Assembly (NCBI GenBank): GCA_030295235.1
Contig: AP026176.1
Location: forward strand, 310,001-374,000
Source of the DNA: Fistulifera solaris
Lineage: Eukaryota; Bacillariophyta; Bacillariophyceae; Naviculales; Stauroneidaceae
Reading direction: 5' to 3'
Length of the DNA: 64,000 bases
Shown one piece after another: positions 10,018 to 20,063 of the stretch. The notes under the pieces were generated by a model. The model was not told the DNA's origin and made no database searches. It was given only the letters and a program-made list of their open reading frames with translations. The stretch's first letter is position 1, and each line of letters starts with the position of its first letter. A program made the position numbers and the translations under genes.

Positions 10018-11471
10018 GTCTTTATGGAGAAATGAATTTCATTGGTGGCGAATAATGCCTTCATAGCAAGGCTTGACCCCCGCGTATCTTCTCAATTCAT
10101 ACCATGTGCTTTATGCGAAAAAACAATTACTTACTTATTGTAAAAGCTTGTGTTCTCTTCGATCTCAATCCGCGTCTATAACATTATTATTATTATTGTT
10201 ATTCACAATGATCTGACGTGTGAGAACCGAAAGTGTTCCCTACGTTGAACCAACTCGAGGTTGATAGAGTGTGTTGTGCATCATAGATGCGTCCAAGTTT
10301 CCAACGTGGTAGTATGTCTAAAGGTCATGTTCCTCCTCATCGAACCAGTCCTGTTCGTAGGTTCCCTTGCAATCAGAATGGTGTGAACCCATGCTCTGCA
10401 ATCTGGCATGGCACTCTCGATGACCGCTTGGATTGGTTGGTGTAGCAGGTCTTTGTCTTTAGGCAGTAATGTGTCCTCCGTGAGGTCGTACTGGCGGTGT
10501 ATTTCGGTAAATAATGCTTCTACTTCAGATAATTTGCGTCCGGCATCGTCGCGTAGGTGTAAGATGGCGTTTCGGCAAAACCACATGCTTCTCGTAACTG
10601 CCGTGAGTGCAAGGCTGGCTGTGGCTGCCTAGGTCTTTGCCGTTCTTCGTGATTCATTAGCCAGATAATACAACGCGATAACGATACAGAACGAGATCGA
10701 CGTCCACAACACCCTACTGGGCCGCCTAGCGGAAGGCTGGGACTATAACAATATTTCGTTATAGACACAAGCTTGCTTGACGCCTCCATATAAGTCGAAA
10801 TCATCCAATAATACAAAACAAAACTATTACGATATTGAGGACACGCACAGTTATCGTATTTTGTTTTTAAATGTTCGGTTACTTTTAACATTGCTTTGCA
10901 GTTTGAGTGATGCCCAATCTACGATGGTTTGAATATCTATTCTTGGCTTCAATTATTCACTCGAAAGCCCACCGCTTGGGATTTTACAGGTGGTTCGATA
11001 CGATTTGCTAGCTGGGAAAAAGGAAAAGATGGCAAATGTAAAATCGAAAACTATTAATTGTTAAAAAATAGAATGTCTTTATGGAGAACTGGAATTCATT
11101 CGTGGTGAATCAAGCTCTGAAAGCAAGGCTTGACTCCACCATATATTCTCAGTTCCCACCATGTGCAATTGGCGAAAAGCATGTTCGGGGTATGCTTTGC
11201 CCGCCTATCACCCAACCATTTCCTAACTTATTGTATAAGCGTATGTTATCTTCGATCTCAATCCGCGTCTACAAAATATTTTGTTATAAACATAAGCTGG
11301 CTTAGCGTTTCCATATTAGACGAAATCATCAAATCATACGAAATAAGAACTCATCATTTTTTTGGTTTTTTAATGTTCGGGTGTTTTCGCGTCTATCAAA
11401 ATACTTCGTTATAGACAAAAGTCCAAATCATCCAAACATCTATACATTGACTCGAAAGCCCTTCGCTCGGA
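10018..11471 (+). repeat. Diverged tandem duplication of a ~400-bp unit, first copy split by an insertion
   Basis: Copy 1 is 10018..10183 plus 10751..10985; copy 2 is 11072..11471. Shared landmarks in the same order are GTCTTTATGGAGAA, CAAGGCTTGAC, CTTCGATCTCAATCCGCGTC, TCGTTATAGAC / TTGTTATAAAC, TTTTTAATGTTCGG and CACTCGAAAGCCC. Copy 2 is continuous across the point where copy 1 is interrupted, so it serves as the empty site. A further partial copy of the CGCGTCTATCAAAATACTTCG segment lies near 11386. No coding capacity seen. Confidence 0.7.
10184..10742 (-). mobile_element. Truncated non-LTR-like retroelement insertion with 8-bp target-site duplication
   Basis: A 559-bp insertion flanked by CTATAACA at 10176-10183 and 10743-10750. 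The uninterrupted duplicate at 11072-11471 lacks it. On the minus strand its 3' end is an (AAT)n tail, and it carries an open frame at 10281-10586 (MWFCRNAILH...DLTEDTLLPKD...WVHTILIAR) resembling the C-terminal end of stramenopile retroelement ORFs. On the plus strand, next to the other boundary, NEIDVHNTLLGRLAEGWD at about 10690-10743 looks like an upstream part of the same ORF, in opposite orientation. That would be a 5' inversion, as made by twin priming. The insertion is well supported; the LINE class is inferred. Confidence 0.65.
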
Positions 11472-12380
11472 ATGAAGTAATCTAAAATGAAACTTAGTTA
11501 GAGTTTTGGAGATTTAGTACAAGGAGAAGCCAAGCACGCTGGTCGGGACAAGGAGAATCCTCATCAATCAGAGAGTGGATTCTATTTAATTTTATTTCAA
11601 TCAAATATATTGAGTGGACCTAAGCACAATCTGGGATAGATCTATTCGCCATGTCTTTAGCGTGCAGGATGTATTTTTGCTATAGTAACATGGTCAAACG
11701 AGTTGGAAAGCCACCTATTTGCATCGACGCCGCGCCGTCATGAATGTCTTGCTACCTTGTCGGTTCACTCATGTAAAGATGTTTAAAACGCCAGCTTGCC
11801 TAATGCCAACAAAATAGCTTTGGCGTCAATAGAGATAAATTGATTTTTTTACAAGTTATTAGCTTGGTAGGTTAAGTAATGTTTTCCAAAAAGAATCATC
11901 CATTAAGATATTAAGCTAAGATAACTAATATGTGGCTACTTTTATGTTATTGCATTTAAACAAAGCAATTCACGACCCGAACACAAGTACACGCTTCTAG
12001 TGGGTTGGGGATCTACTTTGATAGTTAAGAGGCTAGGCGTGTTAATGTCTTCGAATCGCAGACGTCCCTGTGAGGATCGATTTTTCTGCGATGACATCGC
12101 GTGTTGAAGCCAGGTGGGCACACACATGTTTTGCCATTAATGGCAATCATTCCAAAAAATTTTAACTAGATTATTCGGATCGAAGAGAATTGTAAGTTTT
12201 GTTAGTTCACCGTCATAGAATTGTCAATTGTAAGTAAAATGTGTTGAAATCCTGATCCACGCGTAGTCTGGCAATCGTTCTTAATAGTAGGTGGTTCGGT
12301 GCTGACTATGACGGATTGTCTGTTATCCATTTTTGATTTCTATAATCGCGATTGAAAAATTGTTACTGCTATTCCGTTCA

Positions 12381-12418
12381 GTCTTTGTCTCTGACCATTG
12401 TCTTTGTCTCTGACCATT
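12381..12418. repeat. Perfect 19-bp tandem duplication
   Basis: GTCTTTGTCTCTGACCATT occurs twice in a row (12381-12399, 12400-12418). Confidence 0.85.
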
Positions 12419-13002
12419 GAGGGTTAAGTAGGCGCCATGCATGTGGAAAAAAATTACTTGTTCTTCAGGCTGACTCACGGGTTGCACCACTAGGCTTGAC
12501 GTCTCAAGCTTAAACATTGACTATCACTATAATCTTTCGGATATCCTTTCAAGTCAATAAGGTTATAGATGTTCTCGTTTTATTTTGGGTGCGGATCGCC
12601 AAACTATGGCATATTACTCCATCTTCCAACCTAAATAGCCTTTATTTTTTGAAGGATTTTTATCAAATTTTTAGGCTAAAGCCTAAGGCGCTTGGCCACT
12701 TTTGTTACACACTAGATAGAGACAAGTGTCTCGGCGTGATAGGCAGCACAGAACAGGTCTAGCTAGTAGAGCCATGATATGCTGAGCTAAAAAAAAACTA
12801 GAACGTGTTGATACAACGGGAGCCATGTACGATTTTTGCGATAGTACTTGTCGTCCGTATAAGTAACAAATGCTGCTTTCATGTTGAGTCCCATAAGGCT
12901 GTAGCATTTGAATTTTGAATCTGTTCGTTGCGCAGCCGGAAGGGCCTTGGACCACTTGACAATTATTGAGAACTGTAAATACCAGGCGTCAAAGAACGCC
13001 GT

Positions 13003-13033
13003 CATCAATCATCAATCATCAATCATCAATCAT
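13003..13033. repeat. Heptanucleotide microsatellite (ATCAATC)n
   Basis: Four and a half head-to-tail copies of ATCAATC, about 270 bp upstream of the AztD-like start. Confidence 0.85.
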
Positions 13034-13297
13034 CACACTTCTTGACATGCAAATGCCACTGCCAGCTGCCTGTGTAACAAATTTTACAGTACGAGCACCT
13101 TTAGGCCGACACGTGAATAAAAAGGCGAGTAATGGCCTTTTTCAAGGCTCATGCTGTTGGCCTTTTACTTAAAAAGGGAAGCTGTTTGATGTCGAGGCCC
13201 TTCTGAAAACAACCTGAAAGCCTGTGGAAGCACAGCAAAAATCAGGATCGTCTCACTTTTCTCATCGTTTGTTACTTTCAAGCTAAAGCTGCAAAGA

Positions 13298-14889
13298 ATG
13301 TTAAACATGGTATCAACTTTCTCTTTCTTCTTGTTGATGGTTTCAGCTGTCTCAGGAGTTTCCGCAGAGAGTCTGTGCACAAACGGACGACTCTTTGTTG
13401 CCGATGCAAACTCTTCATCGGTTCATTATTTTGATCTGGACGGAGAACTCGGGGCGTTGACCGCAACTGGAAAACTCCTTGACGGAATTGCTGAAATTGA
13501 AGGGCAAGCTATATACTCCGTCGGTGACAATGAGATCGCAATTGTCTACCGTGGCGTCGAGACGGCAATGTATGAAGACGGCTCCATCTACTTCTACCGA
13601 GCGGGAACAACCCTTGAATCGCACGGAGACCATGTTGATGTCCAAAAGAGCGAGCCATCTGAGTTGCAGAATGCAAAATTAATTGCGCTCGCGCGACGCA
13701 TATTGTTGAGCACGACGACAAGATCGCTGTCTTCTGTGACGGGTACTTCAACCCGGATCCAAATCAAGCTCAAGTGAACACGACTGTCTACGTCGTCGAC
13801 AAGACTCTCTTCTCGTTCACTGCTGAGCCTACCGCTATTGCGCACTCTGTTGTTCTCGCAGGAAGCCATCACGGGGTTGCTATTCCAGTCGACGATGATC
13901 ATTTGCTAGTGTCAGTTGCCCTTCCTGAACGCGTCGCGCGTGTGGAAAATAGCTCGGCATTGCCAAACGGTTTCGTGGTGCAGGACTACGATGGAAATCT
14001 CCTTCACGATTTAAATGTGGCTGATGACAAAGACCGCTCGTGTGTCGGCTTCCATGGAAGTGCTGCTGTGGAGGGCAAATTGGCGTTGGGATGTGATTCC
14101 TCACATGGAGGGATCTTGTTGGTAGACTATGAGCCAACTTCAGCCGCGTACACATCCCGATCGCTTCTCTACCCAAACGGCTTCGCCGACCACCGTGTGG
14201 GGTCCTTTCTCGAGCACCCCCGTGCGAGCCACGTTATCGGAAACTTCAATAGCGACGTGTCGTTCAACATGTTTGCCTTTGATCCATCAATCGAAAGTAT
14301 CTCGGATAACCACATGCTTTCTCTACCCGCCAAGGCATGCTCTTCGGCATATGAGCAGGCCGAAGCGAAAGTTATCTTTACTTTGCTGGCAACGGGAGTA
14401 GTCCAAATCTACAAGTTTCAGGATACTTGGGAGCTCTTGAGTCAAGTTGAAGTCATTCCAGGCATGACAGACTGCACCGCCGCGTTCATGGCAACAGGCT
14501 ATGGTCAAGCGTTTGTGTTCGAGAAAGCTGCCATGAAAATGTACGCCATTGATGCGACTGAGCTTTTGCACAGCACTCAAGACGAAGTCACAGCGACAGC
14601 CCGGGCAGATTCCACGACTGGACTTAAAGTTTCAACCACCGATTTAACGTTCATGCCCAACTCTGCTGCTGTATCTGGTGCACCGGTTGGCTATGCATGC
14701 GTTGCGGAAGAACACCATGATCACTCGGCGCCCGCTGCAGCCCCGACGGCATCTGGTGGTAATGCTCCCACGACACCTGAAAACAGTGCTCCCGTGGCCA
14801 GCGGAAGCACCAATAACGAATCGTTTGCAAACCACGTCGGTGCAGGGATGTTCGTGTCGGCGCTCTGCGTTGTAGCCATGATAATCTGA
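13298..14889 (+). CDS. AztD-like zinc metallochaperone homologue, secreted and probably GPI-anchored (one apparent frameshift)
   Basis: The product is about 530 aa from ATG 13298. An N-terminal signal peptide (STFSFFLLMVSAVSGVSA) is followed by a beta-propeller-like chain with motifs of bacterial periplasmic AztD zinc chaperones: RLFVADANSSSVHYFDLDG, SHGDHVDV, HIVEHDDKIAVFCDG, GSHHGVAIPV and CVGFHGSAAVEGKLALGC. A His/acid cluster EEHHDHS, a Pro/Ala/Thr linker and a C-terminal hydrophobic tail (VGAGMFVSALCVVAMII) suggest GPI anchoring at the cell surface. The frame breaks at A4 13675-13678; one extra A restores it exactly. In bacteria AztD delivers zinc to the ABC receptor AztC; here a surface zinc-binding role is inferred. 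Possibly acquired from bacteria. Confidence 0.75.
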
Positions 14890-15089
14890 GTTTAAGATAT
14901 TAGTATACGTTGACAATATGAATGTGAATCGTTGGCAAGTAGCTTTCGACCGTAAACAGTCATTTTTTGACAGTGATGGATGAGTCGCACAATACTGTAA
15001 AACAATTTTGCTCCTTTGCGTTATAAGCATGCCCAAATACGCCTTGTGATCCCATCATCATTTTCTAATCGAGTGCCTTCAAACCATCA

Positions 15090-16601
15090 CTAAAGATCGT
15101 TAAAAACCCACCATTCTTTTCTGAATGTGTATTGCTGTGTAGATGTTGTCACAAGGTGTGTCGCATTTCTCTTCGTGCTCGGCCTTCCGTTGCGCTTGCT
15201 GCTTTTCTTGCTCGTGCTACTTCTTTCCCTAGTAATGGGTATTTCGTTTTGAAGACTTTCGCTCTTTTTCCCTCTCGACCGCTTTGTTTTGTTTGAATTG
15301 TCTTCTCCGCTATCAGCACTTGCACGTTTGTCTGCACTATCCTTGTTGCTGTGAGTCTTTGTACGACTTGTCTGACTGGCATGTTTTCCACTCCTTTCGT
15401 TACGCTTCTTTGCACTCGAGAATCTACGCGGCGATCGGAACGATGGTTGTATGGCAGGTTGAAGGGGAGACGCAGCGGGAGGGTCGTCCGGCGGTGTCAA
15501 AGAGGGGGCCGTATCGTGCGGCGGTGTCACAGAAGGGACTGTACCGTTCGGTGGAGTCAAAGAGGGTGCTACCGGCGCAATGGGAGCATTGGGAGGATCG
15601 TTCGGCGGAGCCAAGGGCGCAGCAATTGGTGAAATTGGAGCATTTGTTGTTGATTCGACCGGAGACAGCGGTATTGGAGAACTCGTAGCAACGGGTAGAT
15701 CAATCGGAGCGACCGAAGGAGCCAGTGATTGATTAGGAGCTGTTGTACCACAGCTGCTGGGTGGATTCGATGACAATTCACAAATTCCAGCTTCAATAAA
15801 CTCGGTATATTTTGTCACGTCGGTGTAAATCTGCGGCGCAATCGACATGCAACTTTCCGTAAAAGAGAATATTCCATACTGTATATCTTCGGTAGCATGA
15901 ATCAATGGACCGCCTTCATCGTCGAAACACGATCCTATCGCAGCTGTTACACTCCCCGCACATATTTGTGAGTTCGAATCCAATCGTTCGGAATACACAT
16001 TAATACATTCATCAAAATCCAAAACATTGATTTGCGCCTCCAGAAGCAAAGCGGAAAATTCGGTATCATTGAACAGCCCAAAACCCATCACCCGAAGTGG
16101 TTCATTGACCGCCGGTCGTGAAGTTGTCGCTATTGTCACAGTCGGTTCTGTTCGAGGTGCATCAATTTTGACCAGCATGATATCGTTTGCCCTGGATATT
16201 TCGTTGAATTCCGGGTGTTGTAGCCGTTCTGTCGCAATAAGCTGCGTTCCACTTTTCCATTGAACGCTTCCAATATAAGGGTTTGCAGTTTGAGCCGCCG
16301 GACAACTTGCGACTGTTAGTATGATATCATCGTGAATCAAAGTGCCTCCACAGGTACTGTCATCATCCCCGGGAAAATGCACAAAATATGGATACGTCAA
16401 GTTATCCGCCACCGGAGTTCCTCCAATAATATTCGGAAGAACGAAACCTGCAGCTGGCTCAACATCCGGTTGAAACCGGAAGACGGAATCGGTCTGACCC
16501 GCGCGAGGTGCCGTATTCACAGACGGCCTTCGAAATACATTCGGTCGAAGAGACGAACGAGGCCTGTTCTTTATTACTGGCGGAGTAATCAAGGGAAGCA
16601 T
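15090..16601 (-). CDS. Trypsin-fold (S1A) serine protease homologue, predicted inactive
   Basis: S1 domain from NIIGGTPVADNLTYPYFVHF (activation-site IIGG). It has CGGTLIHDDIILTVASC, NDIMLVKI with the catalytic Asp, and SCFDDEGGPLI. The catalytic His of the usual TAAHC is Ser (VASC), and the nucleophile Ser of GDSGGP is Glu (DDEGGP). Two of the three catalytic residues are therefore missing although the fold-defining Cys and Gly are kept. After the domain comes a Pro/Ala/Ser/Thr linker and a Lys/Arg/Ser-rich tail of over 100 residues. The first in-frame ATG is 16601, but this gives no clear signal peptide; the frame is open to 16661 from a TTG, so the 5' end is uncertain and may hold an unseen exon or error. 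Convergent with the AztD-like gene. Confidence 0.7.
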   Translation of the reverse strand: MLPLITPPVIKNRPRSSLRPNVFRRPSVNTAPRAGQTDSVFRFQPDVEPAAGFVLPNIIGGTPVADNLTYPYFVHFPGDDDSTCGGTLIHDDIILTVASCPAAQTANPYIGSVQWKSGTQLIATERLQHPEFNEISRANDIMLVKIDAPRTEPTVTIATTSRPAVNEPLRVMGFGLFNDTEFSALLLEAQINVLDFDECINVYSERLDSNSQICAGSVTAAIGSCFDDEGGPLIHATEDIQYGIFSFTESCMSIAPQIYTDVTKYTEFIEAGICELSSNPPSSCGTTAPNQSLAPSVAPIDLPVATSSPIPLSPVESTTNAPISPIAAPLAPPNDPPNAPIAPVAPSLTPPNGTVPSVTPPHDTAPSLTPPDDPPAASPLQPAIQPSFRSPRRFSSAKKRNERSGKHASQTSRTKTHSNKDSADKRASADSGEDNSNKTKRSRGKKSESLQNEIPITRERSSTSKKSSKRNGRPSTKRNATHLVTTSTQQYTFRKEWWVFNDL

Positions 16602-17013
16602 TTGAAAGCTGTTGTAAAGGAAACATGATTGGTGTTGCCATTTGACGCAGGGGTCGATCAAACAAGGAGGACTTTCGTGTCTTTCATAAATGGAATGCCG
16701 ATGACTTTGTAGGAAACGCCAAAATATTGGCGTCGATGCCCACTGTGCGGGAAGCGGGCGGGCGCGGCAAAACCATTTTAAGTGTCAGTACCGATGCGGC
16801 AATAGAATCACTCGTGAATGAGTGTTATGACTGACTCTGAGGTGACGTACGACGACGGCGCACTTTTTTCCATCCATTCGTTTGCCCACGTTGTTGCACG
16901 TCTCCACGTTTGCTTTTCTGTCGCGACGAATCGGAGATTCAAACCAACAAACAAAGGACATTAAGCTATTGACCGCCTTTGTTCTATCCTAAATATATCT
17001 TTTCGTTCCAATT
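16602..17013. other. Divergent intergenic region (pseudoprotease / threonine synthase)
   Basis: Likely contains both promoters and perhaps the true 5' end of the protease-like gene. No other feature recognised. Confidence 0.45.
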
Positions 17014-18594
17014 ATGTCTTCTGTTACTTACAGCAGCACGCGCGGCGGCTCAAAGAAGCTTGACTTCCGTACCGTCGTCATGCAAGGATTAGCCCACGAT
17101 CGTGGTTTGTTTGTTCCAGATGAAATACCGACGGTGTCTGCGGAAGAACTGGCGGCTTGGCGCGATCTCAGCTATCCGGATTTGTCGGTGCAGATATTTC
17201 GAAAATTTGTCAAAGAAGATCAAGTGCCTCTGTCGGTGCTTAAAGACATTATTCACCGATCCTGTGCGGCATTTCGCCATCCGGACGTTACGCCTGTCAT
17301 TCAAGTCAACGGTCATGCCGTGTTGGTGCGTCTATGTTGCGTTTTTTTCAAAACCATGTCTTTACGTTCCATTCCTCATGAAACTTTTGTCGCTCTCTTG
17401 CTTATTAGGAACTGTTTCATGGACCGACATTAGCGTTCAAAGATGTTGCTTTGCAAATGTTAGGAAACTTCTTTGAATATTTCCTAGATACAGGCTCCAA
17501 TGGTGGACAGTTGACTGTATTGGGAGCTACATCCGGTGATACAGGAAGTGCAGCAATCGCTGGTTTGCGAGGCAAGCGAGGCGTTTCTTGTATTATCCTC
17601 TATCCACACGGTCGGGTCAGTCACCGTCAGGAACTGCAAATGATCACGGTTCCCGATGAGAATGTGTTTGCGGTGGCGGTCAAAGACGCTACCTTTGATG
17701 ATTGCCAAGATTTTGTCAAGGCATCGTTCAATACACCCGCATTCCGTGACAAAGTTCATTTGGGGGCCGTAAATTCCATCAATTGGTGCCGCGTCTTGGC
17801 GCAGACGACGTACTATTACTGGAGTTACTTCCGAGTCACTTCCTCGAATGCGGAAACTGCCAGTTTCTCTGTACCGACGGGAAACTTTGGTGACATTTTA
17901 GCGGGCTTTTACTCCAAGCAAATGGGGTTGCCCGTGGATAAGCTAGTCGTTGCGACTAACGAGAATGACATTCTTCATCGTTTTTCACCACCGGCAAATA
18001 CGAAAGAGAATCGATCCAAGAGACAATCAGTCCTTCTATGGATATCTGCGTATCCAGTAACTTTGAAAGGTATCTGTTCTGGTTGACGGGTAATGACCCT
18101 GCAAAATTGAAGCAATGGATGACCGACTTTGAGAAAACGAACGCACTATCCGTCAGCCCTGCCGAACTCCGTCAGGCGCAGGGAGATTTTTGTCGTCACG
18201 GGTTAACACCGACGAAACCATCCGTGTCATTGGAGACTATCATAAATCGCACAACTATCTGTTGTGTCCACATTCCGCAGTCGGCGTGAAGGCGATTCAC
18301 AACCTGAAATTGGTGTCACCACGAACCGTGTGCCTCGCCACAGCCGACCAAGGAAAGTTTCCCGACGCCGTTCGCCGCGCCGTGCAGGATCCTCCCACAC
18401 CCGACGAGATCCAAGCTCTGGAAAAACTTCCCATTCGTCGTTTCGAGTTGGCGAAAGACCTCAAGAAAGTGCAAAACTTTGTGGAGTCTCGTGTCAGCGG
18501 CAACAAAAAGTCGTTTGTTTCGGAACATTCGCTTCTTTTGACTGCGATTGCCGTTTCGGTTCTGGCAGTGGCGTTTCAATTGCGCAAGAGATAA
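17014..18594 (+). CDS. Threonine synthase (PLP-dependent, fungal/bacterial ThrC-like), two apparent frameshifts
   Basis: Converts O-phosphohomoserine to threonine. Exons 17014..17325 and 17409..18594 are separated by an 83-nt GT-AG intron in phase 0. The N-terminal YSSTRG and GLFVPD motifs, the PLP lysine in HGPTLAFKDVALQ, GATSGDTGSAA, the SVPTGNFGDI phosphate loop and CPHSAVGV identify the family. The frame breaks at T5 17981-17985 and T5 18187-18191; one more T at each restores a continuous 499-aa protein with family-like sequence on both sides. The C-terminus adds a hydrophobic tail (LLLTAIAVSVLAVAF) ending LRKR, which looks like a tail anchor and is unusual for this enzyme. No plastid presequence is seen. 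Confidence 0.9.
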
Positions 18595-18648
18595 ATGACG
18601 ATTTATAAAATGCTATATCATATGTTCTGGGCTTTATATCGTTTCTTA

Positions 18649-18906
18649 TTATACAGTATGTACAAGCACATTTGCGGCATCCATCATTTGTTCTAGAATG
18701 CTTTCACCCGTCAAAACTTCTTCCGCCAAAAACAATACGGAACCCACCATAGCGACTCTTCCCACCGCAATTTCGACAGTGTCAGAAACTTCCGTTCGTT
18801 CCTTGCGTGGCATATCCTTCCACGTTGTGGGCTTGGTGGGCGTCGAAAATGCTCCTATCTGGCTCAGCAAGCATGAGAGAACCACAAAAATGCTGAGCAG
18901 AGACAT
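18649..18906 (-). CDS. One-helix LHC-like (HLIP/OHP-type) plastid protein
   Basis: 85 aa. The N-terminal signal peptide ends QIGAFSTPT, matching the AF cleavage motif of diatom plastid preproteins. The mature part has one chlorophyll-binding-like helix, VEIAVGRVAMVGSVLFLAEE, followed by VLTGESILEQM, i.e. the ExxxGRxAMxG core of the light-harvesting superfamily and the TG exit of HLIPs. Such proteins bind chlorophyll transiently in photoprotection or photosystem assembly. Intact single exon; tail-to-tail with threonine synthase (54 bp apart). Confidence 0.75.
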   Translation of the reverse strand: MSLLSIFVVLSCLLSQIGAFSTPTKPTTWKDMPRKERTEVSDTVEIAVGRVAMVGSVLFLAEEVLTGESILEQMMDAANVLVHTV

Positions 18907-19313
18907 TTGTTTGCTTCCTTTGTTCTGAGACTGAATATGAATGAACTTGCGAGAAGGAAGAAGATGAGAAATGATGATGATGTGTTCCGATAAAACAGTC
19001 GATGGCGTGGTTTTTTACCTTTCTCGTTTTTTGTTCTTCTCACCTCAGGCGGCCGCTGACGTCACTTCCGGCACAACACGGACGATGTCAGGCACGAGGA
19101 ACGCTTTCTGTCATTGCTGAGACTTCGTGAGAGGGGGTTACTGGTATGGTACTGTAGTATCTGTCGTCTGTCGTTATGTCTTCAGTCCCGAACTAACATG
19201 ATTCGATCTTACCTGTTTACTAAAGGTGGCACTGCCGCGGGGCTCGACTGCCAAGAAAATCGGTTGTTGTTACACAACTTTATTATCACAACGAAATAAT
19301 AACAACAATCACC
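18907..19313. other. Divergent intergenic region (one-helix protein / eL22)
   Basis: Should hold both promoters. A TGACGTCA site at 19056-19063 is a perfect CRE/bZIP-type palindrome; whether it functions is unknown. Confidence 0.45.
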
Positions 19314-19814
19314 ATGGTAAGAGATCCTTTGTGATCCGCCTACCCGTCTACATGAGAGGGCTTACGCTCTCTCATGTCAGTGCGGGGGCCTTTCATCTTG
19401 TTGCATGCATACACCCGTCGAATCCAATCTGACTCTCCGCATTACTCTCATTTACAGGTCAAGGGAAAGAAAACCGGAGGCTCCAAATTTGTCATTGACT
19501 GCAGTGCACCTGTAGAGGACAAAGTCTTGGATGTCGCGCAATTCGAGAAATACTTGCACGACCGCATTAAGATCAACAACAAGACCGGTCAATTGGCGCA
19601 AGCCGGTGTCGTGATCACCCGTGATCGCACCAAATTGACGGTCGCTGCTCCGGCGGATCTGGCCTTTTCGAAACGTCAATTGAAGTACTTGAGCAAGCGT
19701 TATTTGAAGAAACTGCAGCTAAAGAACTTTTTGCGTGTGGTGGCAGCTTCCAAAAACTCGTACGAAATGCGATACTACAGCATCGCCGGCGGTGACGCTG
19801 AGGAAGAAGAATAA
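19314..19814 (+). CDS. RPL22: Large-subunit ribosomal protein eL22 (L22e)
   Basis: Exon 1 contributes only the ATG (19314..19316). A 141-nt GT-AG intron (19317..19457) follows and exon 2 is 19458..19814. The product (VKGKKTGGSKFVIDCSAPVEDK..., RDRTKLTVAAPADLAFSKRQ, KYLSKRYLKK, LRVVA, EMRYYSI) is the full-length eL22 family with its acidic GDAEEEE tail; 120 aa is normal size. The intron immediately after the start codon is common in eukaryotic ribosomal protein genes. Confidence 0.95.
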
Positions 19815-20063
19815 ACTAGAAAGCAATCCTATTTTATGTCAAACTCTTGTTCTGTAAACCATACATAATTGCACTTAGTCTACTGATCACGTCAATCATA
19901 CAGCTATTCGACAACTCTAGCTATCATGCACTAAGCTAAGCCGTAGTGAGCCAGTGTCAATTTATCTATTACCATGGTTAGATTAGCAAAATTGTATAGA
20001 GCTTGAAGGGCCCCAAGGCAGTAATATACATAGTATACAGGAGCATCTTAGGTCGAATGACGC

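Larger units (their letters stand above)
11472..13297. other. Gene-poor interval upstream of the AztD-like gene
   Basis: About 1.8 kb without a convincing gene; all open frames are short and biased by AT content. It contains two small tandem repeats (listed separately). The last few hundred bases should hold the AztD-like gene promoter. Confidence 0.45.

Noticed and set aside
13003-13033. CRISPR-like or regulatory array
   Set aside because: Simple heptanucleotide microsatellite without spacers.
15284-15688. 134-codon plus-strand frame
   Set aside because: Antisense to the Pro-rich tail of the protease-like protein.
17409-18594. Programmed frameshifting in threonine synthase
   Set aside because: No slippery-site/pseudoknot pattern, two independent sites, and the same type of break in unrelated genes.
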